Part shown: positions 1 through 13,600 of the stretch, piece by piece | Numbering within the stretch: position 1 is the stretch's first letter | How the letters are laid out: every line of letters begins with the position of its first letter | Source: Purshia tridentata | Taxonomy: Eukaryota > Streptophyta > Magnoliopsida > Rosales > Rosaceae | DNA length: 64,000 nucleotides | Assembly (NCBI GenBank): GCA_003254885.1 | Contig: QANT01008368.1 | Location: forward strand, 55,290 to 119,289 | Direction of reading: 5' to 3' | Program-made: the position numbers and the translations under genes | Notes under the pieces: generated by a model | Told to the model about the DNA's origin: nothing | The model's input: only the letters and a program-made list of their open reading frames with translations | Databases searched by the model: none

Positions 1-1635
1 AAAAAAAAAAAAACACAGGGACCAAATGTGGGTTTTTGAAACCACAGGGACTAAATCTGTTTTCAGAGTAAAACACAGGGGCTAAAAATGTTTTTAACCC
101 AAATATAAATATATTTACATTTATATGTGATTATTTAGAAGTCAGAACTTCATTTTAATCAGAGTCACATCAACAAGTTGTATTTTGTAGAAGTCTGATT
201 ATGGGTGCTGATTAAAACATAACAGCCCATATTACATTAGGGAGGTTCAGTTTCTTATGTACCCAAGATTGTCAACCTTTGAAATTGGAATCCATGATTG
301 CATAAGACACAAATTTGGCATTGTGCATGCGTGTGTGTATGTTCTGATCACTGCTGCTTTAAATTTTTCAACATGAAGATCACTAAGGTTAAGGATGACA
401 TGAACCAAAAAACATGTCTTTATACCATATTTTGATGAACCAGTGAAGTTAATGTTCGAAATGATTCAATTAGTGTTCCAAATGATTCATATGCAAAAGG
501 CTAAAGTATCACTCTTTGGAGGTAAAATGAAAGAGAATCAAATATGGTGGTTTGTACATTTTCAATGAAGACAAATAGATGCATTAGTTAGAGTGATTAA
601 CTCAACATTGAGGGTTGGACATTTGGAAGAGGTACTTTAAATAATATGATAGCATGTAAATTAAATGAACATATTGCCTAGGAGTAGACGGAATGGAGGA
701 GTAGATTTTATGTAGCTGACACCACATAGGTGGGAGTGGGACGAGGATTTGTTGTTTATGTTGTTGTATACCATATTCTCATGCTCGTAAAAATTGGTTG
801 TTTCATTACTCTCCTTTCCTATGTACTATTAAACAGAAAAAGGAGTCAACTTACACATGTGACACCCTAATCTTTAGTATACACCACATAGGTGGGAGTG
901 GGATGAGGATTTTTTGTTTATGTTGTTGTATAACATATTCTGATGCTCGTAAAAAAAGGTTGTTTCATTACTCTCCTTTCATATGTACTATTGAACAGCA
1001 AAAGGAGTCAACTTACACATGTTACACCCTAATCTTTTCCCATTACATGAGTGCATAGTAGATAAATTGAGTGGCTAGTTGGTCGAGATTAATTTGAATA
1101 GTTTGCAACTTTGCACGTACCTGTGTTTCTAGTTTTTCAGTTGCTTAGAGCTTATTGGCAAGTTTATCTCGTACTATTAGTTGCAGCACTCTCAGCATGA
1201 AAATGCAATTTCTTTTTTCTCAAAACCAGTGGGTTGATGGTGGCTGTGATATGTTTAATGTCTTTTTTTCGGGAAATCGAATGAGGATGAATCATAAGAA
1301 GTCCCAAAAGCATTTGCAGCTTGTTTGGCATTGGCATGTATTCCTGTTGACTGTTGGGGATTTTTATTGTTTATTTGAGTTTGACTGTTTGATTGCAAGT
1401 CTCTGAGTTTGTTTCATGTCTGAAAATCAAAGTTGAGGTTTTTCTGTGGTTTGTTCCATGTACTGTGTTTTTAATACTAAATTCCATTTCTTCATTCTCA
1501 CTTGTTTGCAATCATTTGCAAGCAGCCATAAGCTGCAAGTGTAATTTCCCATTTTGCTATTCCGTATAAGTAAACTCTTTTGCACGGGTTTTTTCTTTCC
1601 CTCCATATTTCCTGTTCATTCTTTTGTCTTTTCAG
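1..1635. other. Upstream or intronic sequence of the RRP5 gene
   Basis: The first recognisable RRP5 exon begins at 1636 in phase 1, after a TTTTCAG acceptor, so at least one coding exon lies further upstream. I found no exon in 1-1635 that encodes the preceding S1-domain residues, so this is best read as intron. It opens with an A-tract and short degenerate repeats (cacaggga-ccaaa) at about 14-105. It also holds a tandem duplication at 719-1040, listed separately. An intron longer than 1.6 kb is plausible here, since other introns of this gene reach 1.8 kb. Confidence 0.5.
719..1040. repeat. Tandem duplication, 162-bp period, two copies
   Basis: Copy 1 is about 719-880 and copy 2 about 881-1040. 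Both begin with acaccacataggtgggagtg and both contain gttgtttcattactctcctt and aggagtcaacttacacatg. They differ by scattered substitutions and small indels. The short open frame across the two copies is a by-product of the duplication and does not look like a gene. Confidence 0.85.
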
Positions 1636-4600
1636 ACAGCAAGGAAATTAAAGTTAACATTGGGCAACTACTTCAAGGGGCTGTTAGAAGTGTTGATAAA
1701 ATTCGCAAGGTTGTTTATTTGAGTGCTGACCCAGAGACAGTGTCAAAATGTGTGGTATGCCCCCGTGTTTTTTTATTTTATTTTCTTTATGTTTGTCCTT
1801 TCACTATCATAGTTTCCCTTCTGAGTTAAAATTTTTCTTTCTGAACTCATACAGACCAAGGATCTCAAGGGCATTTCAATTGATCAACTCATTCCAGGCA
1901 TGATGGTTAATGCTCGTGTACTATCCACCCTTGAAAATGGGGTTATGCTATCATTTTTAACTTACTTTACTGGAACTGTAAGTTGTGTATTCCTTTTATG
2001 TCAGCTACTTACAAGAATCATGTTAGAATAAGGACAAACTTGACAGGGTATGCATATAATTTTGAACTTTTTTGGTATTATATATATTTTTCTCCATTTC
2101 AAATTTGCAGGTTGATATGTTTCATCTGCAAAATTGTTACCCTTCTAAAAACTGGAAGGAAGATTATAGTCAACATAAGAAGGTAAGCTTTAAAAATCTA
2201 TAAAAATGATTGGCTATAAAAATCTATATCTTTCTCCATTTCAATTTTGTTGCCTTTTTGGTGTTGGTTCTGGTGCAATACGTAACAAAGAGATCAAATT
2301 GTTCAATTTGAGAAACAAACATGCTTGGCTTTTATTTTATAAAATTATATAATTGTATATGCTTTGTTGAAATTTTTTTTTAAGGGACTAATATAGTTCA
2401 CATTTTGTGGATATGAATTCTTGCTTATAAATTATGGTTAATTTACAAAAAGTGACAATGTCATTTTTTTCCTTAAACTGTTCTCTGTGCCTACTTCAGT
2501 CAATTATGGTAATCATAGGGTGTAGATCTGAATTAAAAAAAGGGTGTTGATCTGAAGACTCTGCACTGCAATTGTACATTAATTATTTCTTAGTTATTTT
2601 GCCTGCATAACCTTCCAATAGTTTTGATTTTATGGTTTTATTGGGTTATTTAAGCAACTGTCTCTTGTCCAATTTAGGTTGTTGGTTGATTGAGTTGCGT
2701 GTTTCTAATTTTATTATCTGTTTCATGCTATTTTGGTTTAGGTTAATGCTCGAATATTGTTTATTGATCCTTCAACTAGAGCTGTTGGTTTGACGCTGAA
2801 TCCACATCTTGTTCGTAACAAGGCTCCTCATTCAGTAAGTTATTTCACATGAAAAAATTTCTAAGCTCATGCAGTGGATATGCTTTGAGATAAATTTCAG
2901 AATCAGAAGTTTGTCTTTCCTTTTTCAAATTCTTACTGTTGCCGTGCAGCCAAAGTCTGTAGTCATATAACCTTTCTTTGGAGCAAGATTTGGTTCTGGC
3001 TGCTTTGGTATAAGATTGCATGTGAGTCATGCCTGGTCCATGTTTAACAGATTACATGTAGGGCACGTCTTGGATTTCATTTGTCTTGTTGCAAGCAGAT
3101 GCTGAGGAGGGGTTCCCATAAGTTTGTTGCTTACATAAACTGATGCTGTAGCTGGACGATATTTCAAAACTAAAATTATTAATAAAGAACTTTTATTATG
3201 GTTTTTTGTTTTGTTTTTAAAGCTAGAGATAGGAATTTCTTTGATCATGATAGAATTTTTAGTTTTTTTTCCTTCATTCTATGGAGCTTTTGTTGAGGGA
3301 CTATCAACATTGTATCCATTATTTTCTGGGCAAACGTTCTTAGTTTTTTCTTTTGGTATACAGAGGAGAGAGAATAATAAGATTAAAATTAACGAGCTTT
3401 CAGAAAAGTGGGACACTCTCCTCTCCTATTGTACTCTCTCTCTCTCTCTCGTGGCTATCCTGTGACTGTTTGTAGAGTTCCTTTTGTCAATAAGCTGAAC
3501 GTTAATTTTAATAATCTACTTGTTAATACTGTTGATAACAAGCATGCCTGCTTGGACTAACATCATTTGCTTTAATGTGTAGCATGTCAAAATTGGAGAC
3601 ATATGTGACGACTCAAAAGTAGTCAGGGTTGATAGAGCATTGGGCCTTCTGCTTCAAATACCATCCACCCCGGATTCAACTCCGGCATACGTTAGTGTAT
3701 GTTCATTTTGTGGCTTTAATTGTGAGGCTCATTTTGATAACACAGTTTTTATGATATATATGATGACTCTTTCCTTTTAATTTTATGTTACTTGTAGATA
3801 TGTGATGTGGCCGAAGAGGAAGTTCGGAAGCTTGAGAAGAAGTTCAAGGAAGGTAGTCGTGTTCGTGTCAGGATTCTTGGTTTTAGGCACTTGGAAGGGC
3901 TTGCAACAGGGGTTTTGAAGGTTATGCTTCTATTTAACCTTGTGTGATGGACACTTTGATTTTCACTGTATAGCAGATAGGGAACAACAAAAGAGCTTTG
4001 CCATAAATGAGCCATTTCACTCTGTCTTGATTTGAATCTGTTGCTAAATCAATATGTTGACGGTTTTCTTTCTGTTGCATTCAATTTCAATGTCATAGGC
4101 CTTGATTCTATACTTGGAGCTTACATTTCATCTTCTGGAAATGTTCAAAATCTACTCTCCCTCTCTCTGTGCATTGTTAATGATATTGCTTAACCAGTGA
4201 TTTTGATTTGTGATTTTCGTGTATGTCGCCTTTGTATTGTGCTTTCATTAAAATGTTGGTTATTTCACATTCAGGTGTTGCCCTTAGTGATTTAGGAGTA
4301 TGTCTACTTATTTTTTTATGATGCAGGCCAGTGCTTTTGAAGGGGCAGTCTTTACTCACTCAGATGTCAAGCCTGGGATGCTGGTGAGAGGTAAAATCAT
4401 AGCTGTTGACAGCTTTGGGGCTATAGTGCAATTTTCTGGTGGTGTGAAGGCACTTTGCCCTCTAAATCATATGTCTGAATTTGAAATTGCAAAGCCTGGG
4501 AAAAAGTTTAAGGTATCTCATACTGGTATTCTTTTGGGCATGCTTTCATTTCTTTGCACGCACACATAGACTTAGTATATGTTCACTGGACTCTGCAGTG

Positions 4601-7600
4601 GATTTTATTTAAATCATTGCATTGCCTGTGTCACTATGCAGGTTGGAGCTGAACTTGTGTTCCGTGTGCTTGGTTGCAAGTCCAAGAGAATAACTGTTAC
4701 ACACAAGAAAACACTTGTATGTAATATATATATATATATATTTTCTTAATTTTAATTCTTTTATATTTTTTATTGGCGGGCTTAGTTTTGCTTAGATGCA
4801 TACCTTTGGATTTCCTTACAAACCACTCCTAAGAATAACTTACTGAATCTTGTCTTTTTAGTCTGTCTTGTTTATTTTCTGATGAAAACATTTATTGTTC
4901 ATTTGCAGGTGAAATCAAATCTTGGGATTCTTAGTTCATATGCTGATGCTGATGATGGATTAATAACACATGGGTGGATAAGAAAGATTGAAGAACGTGG
5001 ATGCTTTGTCCATTTTTATAATGGGGTCCAAGGATTTGCTCCAAGGCTAGGCCCTGACTACTTATCTTTCAATTTAAATAATGACTTAACTGATTTTTCT
5101 TTTTTGTTGAGAAACAAACCTTTTTTATTGAAAAGAAAAGTACAACACAGGGGACAAGATGTCCACTGTTCAGAAAGACAATAGTAACAAACAGTAAAGA
5201 AAACTACCAAATCTACATTGCAGCTGCACTCCAACCATTAAATATAGCCTGAAAAGAGCTATCTCTAAATTCTGAAGATACTGAAGCCCATATTGAAGAC
5301 CAAAACCGAAACCTATCCCACAACTGATCTACCTCCTCAGCCCTAGCTTCCTCAAAAATCATTCCATTTCTTTCGAACCAAACCACCCAAAACATTGCCA
5401 TTACAGCACATCTCCCCAGCATCAGACCCTTTTTCCTATCCCAGAAATCTTATATCTCTCACACAACAAAGCAAAACATGATCCTGGATTCTCCCAATCC
5501 ACATTTGGTATATGCAATATCTATTCTTATTTTGGCAGTGTTGCATTATAGTCTTACATGCATGTATCTCTGTTTTTCTTCTTGGTTGGTGATTTTGGTT
5601 GAGACCAGCTTAAATTTAGGTTTGTAACACACCAATTGAAGGCCAGTACTTTTCTATGGTGTTGAATGTCAGGCACTTTCTGGACGTGTTATAAATGAGT
5701 CAAGTTAAAATGTAGTTGAAGACACATCAACCAATACAATGAAAGAGTAATAATAAAATGCATTTGCAAGAAAGTGGGCTTTTTTGTACCTTTGGTATAC
5801 AGTAGAAACTGTATACACCTGTAAAACATTAACTATTTATTTTATATACACCAAGGTATATTTGCAAATATCTTTTAGAAGTCTTGGAATTGACAAAAAT
5901 TCGTGAATGCTCTACAACATTAACTATTTACTGTAAAATTAAGAGTTGCTCTATGTGTCATCTCTTAGGTACATTTTTTTGTGCAAGTCATTTTTAAAAT
6001 ATGATCCATTCAATTTGAAGAGGCTTTTCACTTTGTTATTGATTAATTGTTCTTAATTGAAATCAGATCTGAACTCGGATTAGAACCAGGATCCGACCCA
6101 AGTTCAATGTATCATGTTGGGCAAGTTGTCAAATGTAGAGTTACTAGTTCTAATCCTACATCAAGGCGGATCAAACTTAGCTTCATAATAAGGCCTCCAA
6201 GGTTTGCTTCCTTATACTTTGACTTTTTTTTTTGTTTATTTTCAAATGCACTTGTCAATAATTTTTGAGTGGATTGTGATGTGAACACAGATGCACTAAT
6301 GTATATATACCTGGAATGATGTCAAAAGTAATTCAAGTTAGTTGTAGGCTGTAGCTAGATGACTTGAGTGTTTTGGATTTTGTTCAGTGGTTTATATCTT
6401 CAACTTTCTAAAAGAAGAGCATCTATTTGGATTTCAATTACAAGGAAAGGAAAGTATGATAATTTGTTCTACTAATGTAATTAGATTTAATTGACAGGGT
6501 TTCTGAGGATGATATGGCCAAGTTGGGTAGCCTTGTTTCAGGAGTTGTTGACCGAGTAACCCCGAATTCTGTTGTGGTTTATGTTAATGCAAAAGGTTAC
6601 TCGATGGGTACAATTTTCACTGAACACTTGGCAGATCACCATGGTATACTATATATTTCCTTGCCTTGATATTGATTATTTGTGCTGTCTTGTGTTCTCT
6701 TATTATATCTCTTGTTATGAACAGGGCTTGCTGCTTTGATGAGGTCAGTATTGAAGCCTGGATATGGATTTGATAAATTACTTGTATTAGGTATGGGAAA
6801 TTCTTCATCAGTATCCCGTCATTTGTTGTTTTTGCTTCTTAGACTGTCAATTAGAGAGAGTATTCAAAATGTTTTATTTTACCTTTACTTAAATTTTTCA
6901 TTGATAAACAAGACTATATTAAGAGAACAGAGGGAAGGGTGGACATTATTGTGGTAAAAGGAAAATATATAATTAAAACAGAATAACCTATGTAAAACTA
7001 TTTTAAAAAAGGTGTAATTTTCATCTAGGAGGTTGTATTCTGCTTGTGTTCTCTGCCTTTTTTTGATCTGTGGTATTAATAACTTCTGTGAGACACCTAA
7101 GTCAGAGCTGTAAGGAAAACTGTGAGGGCCCAAAGTAATAAAAAGAAGTTTGGTGTTTAAGCCTGTAATTTGAGATATCCTAGTTCATCCTAGCCTTGAC
7201 ACCTAAGTCATACTTGATACATTTTTCCCTCTACTTTTTTTCTTTGAGAAACTGAGAAATATTGTTTTAAATTAATTAATTTGTGCATACATTAAATAAT
7301 TATTTTATCATTAGTTTATGGATTATGATCCACATTTTATGTGAACAAATTTGGAAAATCTTAAAAGCTCTTAAAAAAGGAAATCGGAAAGTGTTAAAGC
7401 TGACCAGAATGTGACTTCTTAAAGGGCTTCCTCTGTCACTTTTCAACATACTTTGTGAATATTAAACCTTTTCCGAGTCCAATTGATTTGGAATCTCTAA
7501 ATCTCCAGACATATATTTTCCTCTCTGTAGGCCTAAAAAACCAATGAAGTGATTATTGAGCTCTTAGTTTATGCTATCCATAGGACTGGTGTGTATTTCA

Positions 7601-10600
7601 TAAGGCTATAACCTACTTGTAGATGGATACATCTAAATTTTTGGCTTCAAGAAGTCACCATTGCCATGTTTGCATTTTCTTTCTTACATCAATAATAAGG
7701 TCTAGTTTGTTGCCTCATATTTCTGATGTTTTGCTTTTGGAGTTTCTTAGTTGGAATTGCGTTCATTTATTGCTTTTGATGTCTCTTCATGGCTGTGGAA
7801 ATTTCCATCAAGATAGCTTTTATTTGTTTTTTCTGTCATCTCAATTCGATTTTCTCAATGCAGTTGTCAGTTGCCAATTTCTGTCAGAAGAACTCTTTAT
7901 CATCTTTAATATTAATATCAGATTAAACTTATTAATCTTGAAAACTTTCCTATCTTGATGTAGACATTGAAGGCAACAATTTGATCCTCTCTGCAAAAGA
8001 TTCTTTGATTAATTCAGTTCATCAGCTTCCTTCACAAGTCAGTCAAATTCATCCCAACTCAGTAGTACATGTAAGCATCTGGAGTTTTCAATGTGTATTG
8101 AATGTTATTTCTTTTTTGGGAACATTTTCTTCGAGTTCTATGACGTTTTGATCATGTGATTACTTAGTACTTGTATGTTGCTCTTTCATTGACCTGAGTA
8201 TATTTGTTTGAACCAGGGCTACATTTGTAACTTAATTGCAACTGGGTGCTTTGTTCGTTTTCTTGGGCGTTTGACTGGTTTCTCCCCCAGACATAAGGTT
8301 CTTTTTCTTTTCCCTTCAAATTTTCTTTATTCTTTCCGCTGGCTCTGTTACATCTTAATCCAATAATTTTTGTATCCTTGTCTTAATTTTGTAGGCAATG
8401 GATGACCATAAAGGTGATCTTTCAGAAGTGTATTACATTGGACAATCTGTTCGCAGTAATATACTCAATGTTGGTGAACTGTTTGAGACTGAACTCTTAT
8501 AATTAAAAGTTATTAACACACAAGTGACCGGATTTTTAACCTTTAGTTTTCTCCCCAGGTCAATAGTGAAACAGGTAGAATAACACTGTCATTGAAGCAG
8601 TCATCTTGCTCTTCAACAGATGCGTCCTTTATTCAGGAATACTTTATTTTGGAGGATAAGGTAAATGCCATGGGCCACCATTCTAGTTTTAGTTATCTTA
8701 AGTTGGCTCATTTACTGTTTATTTCTTGAGTTATCTTTGCTCAATTATTTTTTATTAGCTTGTATTAATTTAAAGGGAAATTCCCATAAATAGACCAAAT
8801 TAATTTGAGAATGACTTTTTTAGACCACCCAAACATTTTTGGACTTTTTTAGCTCTTTGGCACAAAATAGGACAAAAATACCCCCACCCCATTACAAGGC
8901 CTGTACAAATGGTGTACAGGCAGTGGACACGTTAACTCGTGTTGCAAGACTATACTGTCTTTGGTTTGTCCACAACCTGTCCACTATTTATACATCATGT
9001 GTACTTGAAGGAGTTGGGTCTATTTGTACTGCCTGTTTACAAGGCTTGTACAAATGGTGTACAAGTAGTGGACAAATGGTGGACATGTTAACTCGTGTTG
9101 CAGGACTATACTATCATTGGTTTGTCCACAACCTGTTCACTGTTTGTAACCATTTGTACATGCCTTATAATGGGGTGGGGGTATTTTTGTTTATTTTGTG
9201 CTAAAGAGCTAAAAAAGTCAAAAAATGTTTGGATGGTCTAAAAAAGTCATTTTAAAATTAATTTGGTCTATTTAAGGGAATTTCCATAATTTAAATTGTA
9301 CTTTTACAGTGTTGGCTACTGTATTAAGATTATTGCTAGGTTTATGCTCAAAGTATTTCTTTTGTTCCAGATTGCTAAGCTGCAATTGTTGGACTCAAAA
9401 GAATCAAAGTCAAATTGGACAGAAGGATTTACCATTGGCAGTGTTGTTGAGGGAAAAGTACACGAGGCAAAGGATATTGGAGTTGTTGTCAGCTTTGATA
9501 AATATGGTGATGTCTTTGGTTTCATCACACACTATCAATGTAAGTTATTTAATTGAAGGCTTTGTTAATTATATTATTATTATTTTGTTTCAACCAGTAA
9601 CATATTTTTTCAATTTTTTTTCTTATGTAATATTTGCAGTAGGCGGTACCATTGTGGAAACAGGCTCCATCATTCAAGCAGTTGTACTTGATGTTGCCAA
9701 GGCAGAGCACCTTGTTGATTTATCGCTAAAAAAAGAGTTCTTCAAAAAATTAAAAGAAGAAAGGTCTAACAGCCAAACTCATAAGAAGGTTAAATGCATG
9801 CCCTGTCTATCTCCAATTTTCTACTTTGATGTGTGAAAGGAAAAATTAGGACAGATATATTGGTTTTCTATTGCTAATTTGTACTTCTGGGTTGAATATT
9901 TTTCAAATCATCATTTATTTCTTCACTAATGAAGATTTTTGTCATTACCTTTGCTTTCTTGTTTTATGTTTTTCCTAACTTGTAACCTTCTTAACTTTTT
10001 TTTTGCCCTAATTTATAACATATTGATTTCAGAAACGAAAAAGAGAAGCATCCGATGACCTGGAGCTACATCAGACAGTAAATGCAATTGTTGAGATTGT
10101 GAAGGAGAATTATCTGGCAAGTTTTGTTGTTAATATAACTTATATAATAGTGTGGCATGATTGATTTATACATATGCTCTACTTCTTTTTCTCTGATTCT
10201 TATAATGTGGATTGCAGGTTCTCTCAATCCCTAAGTATAACTATGCTGTAGGATATGCATCAATCTCTGACTACAACACTCAAAAGTGTCCTCAGAAACA
10301 ATTTTTGAATGGGCAAAGGTGATCATGGGTTTGGTGGTTATACATTTTTTTTTTTTCTCTTTTACATTCAATCTGTTTATCATCCCCTATGGCTGTGAAG
10401 CATATGATGATTTGTCTTATTGTCTTGGAGAAATTTTGGGTTCAATGATGTCCTATGTATACCCCACCCCCCGGCGCATTCTCTCATTTTGCATTACCAT
10501 GTTTACAAATGGTGGTTATGAAAATTGTTTCACTTAATGCAGTGTCAATGCCACTGTCATGGCCCTTCCAAGCCCTACAACGGCAGGGAGGTTGCTTTTG

Positions 10601-13600
10601 CTACTTAAAGCTGTAAGTGAGTCAGCTGAAACATCCATTTCAAAAAGGGAAAAAAAGAAGTCCAGCTATAAAGTGGGATCTATGGTTCAGGCGGAGGTAT
10701 TTCTTTTTCTGATGATTTTATTTGCAACTCGCTGTTAAGCATTAATTGAATTGAATTATCATGAGCTTTGATTTTTGTTTTTTTTGTTGTATCTGTTTTG
10801 TACTCATATATTGTGCTTGTCACATGCTGTCACCATCCAGATTACAGAAATAAAGCCTCTTGAACTAAGATTGAAATTTGGAATTGGCTTTCATGGCAGG
10901 GTTCATATAACAGAGGTAAAATTTGTGAATAATTTCATCTAAACCTATTTAAATTTGAACTTCTATGCATTCACCCTTTGTATGCACGTTGTTCCATTGT
11001 TCCTAACTGTTAGTCTTATATAAATTTTTCCCCTGTGCACCTTTGGGCAGGTAAATGACGATCCTCTGGAAGATCCATTCAATAACTTCAGAATTGGGCA
11101 AACAGTGACTGCAATGATTGTTGCAAAGACTAATTATTCAGATAACAACAGAAAGAACTACCAGTGGGACCTGTCTTTGAAACCTACTATGCTAACAGGT
11201 AAACTCTTATCGAGTAATTTTTCCTTGAATTGGTCTGTTTTAAGTCCATTATGCTTTCTTGCGCACACTGATAGTTGTCTAATTGACTTTTGCTACTCTA
11301 AGCCTCATCCTAATGAATCTCTACCTTCTTAGATATTTTTAAATTTGTTTTTAAGTCTTTTTGTTGTATCAAGAATGTACCTTTTAATATAGTTATGGAC
11401 CACCAAATCTTGGGTATTAGGCTATTAGGCTATTAGCCTTAGCAACTCTCTTTTTAGGCATTTCCTTGGCTTCCATGACACTATTGATTATATTATTCTA
11501 TTCTAGAAAAAATTTATGCTATTCATTTAGCTTCTTCCTTGTGGTGCTATTTAAAAACTTCTTCTCATTCCTCGCCAAAAAAAATTTCTCATCATTTACT
11601 TTTTGTTTCTAATTTAGCATCAATTTTCGGCTGTACATATTTCCAGGATATTATTATTGGAGGATGTTCTGCACCATGAGCAGAGCTGGCTCTTTTGATA
11701 TTTAATAAAGTCATTAGTTCATGGATATTATTTGATTGCATGATGCTACAGTGCTGTCAAAATTTGGTAGAAGTTCAATCACTTGAGGAAAAGAAAAGGT
11801 TGAAAATTTTCTTTTGGGCTGATTCTCCTGTGCTAATTAATTATTCCTTTCAAACTTTAGCTGAAGGGGTAAGTGGTAGAGGAGGTTCTGTGTTGTAATC
11901 CTGTAATCTTTCGTCAAGTGAAGATAAAAATTTCCCTAAAATTATATATTTTTGCTTTTTTTTCTCTTATCTTTTTTTACACCGGACTTGTTTATTTATT
12001 TATTTTTTAAACCCTTCACTACCATGAGAAGTCCCATTGCATTGTCAAACCCTTTTTCACTAGGAAACATATGGGTTTATTATATTATTTGTTTAATGGA
12101 AACATAATAATACTTTTATTAGATAATATAAAAGGTGTACATACATAAAATTGACAGACAAGATGCCCATCAATTCTCAGCAAAGAAAAGAAAAACTCGT
12201 AGCTTGCATCCAATCAACATGGATAACAAAGAATGGGATGTCCTTAAAGTTCTTTGAGTTTGCCAAGAATCTATTTTTCCCCATAAAATTTTCGACTCCC
12301 CCTTTCAAAATTCTGTTGTTTCTTTCTATCCAAACTGCCAAATAAATGCCGAAACTGCATTGTTGAATCATAAAATTAAAGCCGGAGCAGACGTTGATCC
12401 ATCACAACAAGTCGTTTGCAATATGTTCGTCATTTGTGTTGTGTTTTCCCAGAGCTTGTGTAGTTACATTAGTTTCTGGATGTGTCAGTTCCCCTGCTGG
12501 TTTCTGTATTCTTGCTGCTTTCTAAAGGAACTTAGGGAGAGCTCGCTTGACCCTTTGTTCATTTAAGTTCTTCATAATTCACTGGATAATTGTGTATTCT
12601 TTTGTTTGTCTTTCTGCCTCAACTGCTATAACACTTTTCACTATGTGACACTAATTTTAACTTCGCTATAAATGTTTACAGATTAACTTTCTGCTAGTTT
12701 CCTGTTGATAATATGCTATTACCTTGGGGAGCTGAAGCAAATTTTGTCACCCTTTTATCCTTAGATATCTAATATGTAGTGTCTTCTGGTTGAAAGTTTC
12801 TAAATAATGACCGGGTTTTTTAGTTTTTTTTGAAATTTAAGTTGTGTAGACTGCTCTTTATTGTTTAAGTAAAGGTGCTCTGGCCAAATATTATTTCATT
12901 TATATACCTACTTGTATCCCAATCATTTTTGAAGTTTTATTAAGTCTGGAATATGCAATTTCTTTTCAGGTTCTTGTGAAGTAGGGGAAATGATTGTGAC
13001 TGATGATTACTCAACTGGTCAATGTGTCACTGGTTATGTGTATAAAGTGGATGGTGATTGGGTCTGGTTAGCGATATCTCGAAATTTCAGGGCTCAGCTT
13101 TTTATTCTTGACACTGCTTGTGAGCCTACTGAACTTCAAGAGTTTCAGAAACGCTTTCATGTGGGGAATGCTGTATCTGGTCATGTATTAACCGTTAACA
13201 GGGAGAAAAAGCTACTACGGCTGGTTCCGCGTCCTTTTTCTCCTCTCTCTGATAAAACTGTTGATCATGAAATTTCAAAGCTAGATGACCCACACGTTAA
13301 CATTGTGAATGAGAATATTATTGCTCATATTCGCAAGGGATGTGTTGTAGGTGGGAGAGTAATTAAAATACTTCCAGGTGTTGGTGGATTGACTGTACAA
13401 ATTGGCCCCTATATGTATGGTAGGGTTCATTATACTGAACTTTCTGACTCATGGGTGTCTAACCCATTGTCTGGATATCATGAAGGGCAATTTGTCAAAT
13501 GCAAGGTTCTTGAACTTAGCCGCTCTGCAAAGGGAACTTTTCACATTGATTTGTCATTACGCTCTTCTTTATTTGGCATGCTTTGTACAGATTCCACAGA

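Noticed and set aside
1-1635. Search for upstream RRP5 exons
   Set aside because: No segment gave S1-domain residues ending in phase 1 with a GT donor, so the previous exon is taken to be outside the window.
7623-7958. 111-codon plus-strand frame in an RRP5 intron
   Set aside because: Low-complexity Leu/Phe/Ser composition from T-rich intron sequence, ending just before the real exon acceptor at 7963.
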